This document shows positions 60,836 to 64,000 of a DNA stretch of 64,000 nt, piece by piece. The stretch spans positions 1 to 64,000 of the forward strand of contig ARYC01000526.1 in NCBI GenBank assembly GCA_000711775.1, given 5' to 3'. Source of the DNA: Oxytricha trifallax. Taxonomy: Eukaryota; Ciliophora; Spirotrichea; Sporadotrichida; Oxytrichidae. Position 1 is the stretch's first letter. Each line of letters begins with the position of its first letter. Position numbers and translations under genes: made by a program. The notes beneath the pieces are model-generated. The model was not told the DNA's origin and ran no database searches. It worked only from the letters and a program-made list of their open reading frames with translations.

Positions 60836-61500
60836 TTTTTGGGGGGGGGGGTCTAAGTCGGAGGCAGAAATTTTTCGAAAACCTAAGTCGGTGGCAACAT
60901 TAATTTTTCAAAATTCACCAAAATCCTAAGTCGGTGGCATAATAAAATTTTTTTTTTTCCAATTGGGAATCAATAAGTACCTCAATATATATGAAAATTT
61001 TATCACAGAAAGTTAATCAATCTCCATCATAAAAACTTAGACATTTGATGGACACAGTTTAACATATAAAATAAATTAGAATTCATAAATAATTTGTATC
61101 CCTTTATCAAATAATTATAAATAAAAATATAAATATATAAATATCAATGAAATATTATCATATTGAAAAATAATGATATTTTGAAAAAAATAAAATCGAA
61201 TTATGTTATACACTAAATGTCAATGTGATAATATTTCATTGATATTTATATATTTATATTTTTATTTATAATTATTTGATAAAGGGATACAAATTATTTA
61301 TGAATTCTAATTTATTTTATATGTTAAACTGTGTCCATCAAATGTCTAAGTTTTCTATGATGGAGATTGATTAACTTTCTGTGATAAAATTTTCATATAT
61401 ATTGAGGTACTTATTGATTCCCATTTGGAAAAAAAAAATTTATTATGCCACCGACTTAGGTTTACGAAAAATTTCTGCCACCGACTTAGACCCCCCCCCA
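60836..61500. mobile_element. G-tract foldback element 2 (665 bp)
   Basis: The two ends are long near-perfect inverted repeats (arms of roughly 280 bp; about 60940-61190 against 61220-61440 plus termini) around a short centre. Termini carry an 11-G and a 9-C run followed by TCTAAGTCGG-type repeats: three copies of a CTAAGTCGGTGGCA motif on the left, two on the right. TA occurs just outside (60834-60835 and 61501-61502). No ORF. It lies downstream of the plus-strand gene ending near 60570. Confidence 0.8.
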
Positions 61501-61502
61501 TA

Positions 61503-62682
61503 TTTTTTAATATTGGAAATTTCCTCTATTCTAGCTGGTTGATTTTATAAAATATAGTTTAAATATAGATTAATAAATAACTATATAAATTAACTTTTTG
61601 ATTAAGTTATCTGCTCTAAATTATTTAAGAGTCAGCTATTAATTATTGCAGAGCTATCGACTATTTTAAATAATTAATATAATTATAATTTAAATTAATA
61701 ATCTATTTTTAGAGTTCTTATCTTTTAGGTTTTCTTATAGCTGAATTGTACCTCTTATCCTATAATAAATTTTGCTATATTCTTTCAATATTTGCTAAAT
61801 CATTATTCGCATTTTCATTTGTTATTGAGACTCTTCTTAATTTAATCAAGTAAAAAATTCTAAATAATTTTATTTGAATTGATTTATAATTATATAATTT
61901 TTATTTATATGATAATTAATATTATTTAAGAATAACATTATAATCTTGCTACTGGAGTGCGATTAAATGATCTAAAATTAAGTTACTATTTTTCAATTGA
62001 ATTATTGAGCTACTCTGTCGCAACTGAGCTTTGCTGATAGTTTAATGGAGAATAATTTTTGTATCTAAATTCATAATTTTATTTTACTAATATCGTTATT
62101 AAATAAGAAATGTCTATAGTAATAATAAATAATAAAAATATCTATCTTAAGATATGAATTTTTAGATCTTATTGTTTGGGCTTGATGAATTGATCAAATT
62201 GAAACTTTTATCAGTATTATATAAATAATTAAAGCTTTATGTTATGTTATATATGGTTAAAAATAAGCAAATATATTTTTATTAGTTTAATTTATATAAA
62301 AAAAACAATAATATATGAAAATATTAATTGAAGCTTTTATATATTTAAATATATTAATGCAATATTAATTCTAAAATTAATTTTTCTTGACATTGGAGTG
62401 TAATCTCTTTTTATGAAAGAATTTTAGAGTGATTTCATATAGAGATGGTTTACTTTTAAATTTTATTTATTGACTGAAGTAAAGGTACAGTTAAAATCCA
62501 AAATGTTACATTAAATTAATAGATTAGTAAAAATAATTTATGAAGGGGAGGATCCTTAGTCTGAGGTTTGATAATAATTTTTATAGCATAGACTTAAATT
62601 TATTTTATTTTCAAGTAATTTAATTATATGTTTAATCGGATTTGCTTTCAAACTAAACATATTGTTAAAACTCTGAAAAATA
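61503..62682. other. AT-rich stretch, no confident gene
   Basis: Mostly AT-rich. A slightly more complex patch at 61950-62050 (GGAGTGCGATTAAATG...) might be a small coding segment, but no frame is convincing. Confidence 0.4.
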
Positions 62683-63056
62683 AGGGAGGGGAAGTTTCCT
62701 GCCCCCAACATTAAATTTTATATTGTTTGGCAATGAAAATATTAGAAACAAATAAATTTCAATTTCATTTTCAGTTACCATAACCATGTACTAAACAACT
62801 TTTATTAATATATAATTTTCAAAGGAACATAATTATCATTATCAAATTATATATTATAAACAAGGCTAAAATAATTTTGTATTTTATTAATAATTAATGT
62901 GATTTTCAATAAAATGTAAATTCATCATCAAGGTAGAAATGATATTTGAAGCTAAATTAAAAAAAACTATATCATAAATGATGATAAAGATTCTTTGAAA
63001 ATTATAAAAATTACATATTTTTATGTATGGGGCAGGAAATTTCCCCCCCCCCAAAA
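62683..63056. mobile_element. G-tract inverted-repeat element 3 (374 bp), TA-flanked
   Basis: The left end GGGAGGGGAAGTTTCCTGCC and right end GGGGCAGGAAATTTCCCCCC are inverted repeats; TA at 62681-62682 and 63057-63058. The GAAGTTTCCTGC core is the same as in element 1 at 22140, so both belong to one family. The interior is AT-rich without an ORF. Confidence 0.7.
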
Positions 63057-63800
63057 TAATTATTTTAAATAAATTACTTTTCTATTTTCAAACTCAAATT
63101 AATTTAATTAATCAAATTCTCTAAAAAAAGGATTTATCCTCTAGATTGGTATGCTAAATTTTTTATATGAATCCATTTAATATAATTCAATGTTAATTAT
63201 TATTGTAATTATTGGGATATAAGAATAAAATAATATTCACTATATTAAAGCAGACAAATTTAATTTTATAATATTTATATTAAAGGGTTTGTGAATAAAC
63301 TAAATAAATGATTGTTTATTTAAAAATAATAAAAATTCCATGTTTTATTATAAATTTTTGAAATATTAATTATAAGACATATAAACTAATTATCAATAAT
63401 CTACAATATTATAATATTAAAAGATATTAATCTAATTACCATGTTTTAATCTAAAAATTAGGAAAATACTTCAAAACTAAACTTTATTGTAGTAGTTTGT
63501 TTAAAAAGATTTTCCTGTGTTATGCTTATTATTGAAAATATTTATTCTTTTATTATTAGGATACTAAAATAATGATAATTAACAGCATAAAATTATCAGC
63601 ATTCTTAAATAAACTAATTGATAAAAGGTGTAGGAAGTTTTAAAATTTTAGTTTAATTTATTTCATTATTGATAACAAAAGTTCTAATTTTTCTAATTCT
63701 CTTTAAATTATGTATCCATATTAATTTTCTAATTAAAAGGTATTAAAAATTGTTATAATTTAAGTTTGATATATTTACTTTAACATATCTTAATTAATGT
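63057..63800. other. AT-rich stretch without recognisable gene
   Basis: No protein-like frame or structured repeat seen. Confidence 0.45.
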
Positions 63801-63814
63801 AATTAATATTAGGG

Positions 63815-63930
63815 TTTTGAGTTGCTCGTACTTCTTTATGCATTAGAAGGGGAATTATTAACCGTCTTTGTCTATTTTAGCCAAGAATCCCAATCGCCGC
63901 TATCTTATTTTCTTTTTATGCCAAGGTGCA
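63815..63930. other. probable coding segment of an unknown gene at window edge
   Basis: A short island of higher complexity and G+C in AT-rich DNA, with no TGA in several frames. On the minus strand it reads HKKKIRQRRLGFLAKIDKDG then QFPFQCIKKYEQL; on the plus strand ELLVLLYALEGELLTVFVYF. The minus reading uses TAA/TAG as Gln and looks more like neighbouring proteins, but strand cannot be decided. Confidence 0.3.
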
Positions 63931-64000
63931 TATATTTTGGTTTTTTTTTGTCAATTAAAATTCTATATAAAAAATAATTTTTAATTACCTTTACTTTTTT

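Noticed and set aside
1..64000. CRISPR arrays, bacterial operons, Shine-Dalgarno sites or rho-independent terminators
   Set aside because: None seen; introns, reassigned stops and IES structure show a eukaryotic nuclear germline genome.
1..64000. tRNA or rRNA genes
   Set aside because: No cloverleaf with B-box-like GGTTCGAATCC or rRNA-like conserved block was recognised by eye; a tRNAscan/Infernal run would be needed to exclude them.

Overview
The window looks like micronuclear (germline) DNA of a hypotrich/stichotrich ciliate of the Oxytricha–Stylonychia–Tetmemena type. Three things show this. (1) Genes read through only if TAA and TAG mean glutamine and TGA is the sole stop; with that code two genes open over their whole length (7570-8595 and the transposase at 10554-11603). 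(2) Most genes are conserved protein segments (MDSs) split by short AT-rich segments that can be removed at small direct repeats ('pointers') in the correct phase; the clearest is a 9-bp repeat in the arginine kinase gene. (3) A 4.4-kb transposon carries the three-gene set known from hypotrich TBE elements. No telomeric (G4T4/C4A4) repeats were seen, as expected for germline rather than macronuclear DNA. Every gene I could follow has its segments in linear order, so I found no scrambling.

Layout. 1-2.6 kb: a GC-rich Tc1/IS630-type DD34E transposase split in its catalytic core by about 0.9 kb of an unrelated, intron-containing reading frame, plus an antisense ORF. 3.7-10.2 kb: four plus-strand genes (leucine-rich protein, small myristoylation-motif protein, Gln-rich protein, acidic protein). 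10409-14817: a complete TBE-like transposon (87-bp perfect TIRs, TA duplication, 42-kDa transposase, 22-kDa ORF, 57-kDa zinc-finger/pseudokinase ORF). 15-25 kb: two long minus-strand coiled-coil/Gln-rich genes, the second holding a G-tract inverted-repeat element. 25.4-27.6 kb: MTO1/MnmG (minus). 28.0-30.7 kb: arginine kinase (plus). 31-34.8 kb: two minus-strand genes. 35.0-41.9 kb: UBR-box N-recognin E3 ligase (plus). 42.5-44.0 kb: VanX-type D-Ala-D-Ala dipeptidase (plus). 44.2-47.6 kb: SNF1/AMPK-like kinase with a distant UBA domain (minus). 47.7-53.7 kb: large Asn/Gln-rich gene (minus) interrupted by a 385-bp TBE-derived MITE whose TA-to-TA removal restores the frame. 53.8-64 kb: small fragmented genes, long AT-rich stretches and two more G-tract inverted-repeat elements.

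The genes do not form a pathway; they are ordinary nuclear genes still in germline form. What links them is genome structure: many TA-bounded or pointer-bounded eliminated sequences, several of them recognisable transposon derivatives. Boundaries of split genes are approximate unless a pointer or splice site is quoted; translations were done by eye.
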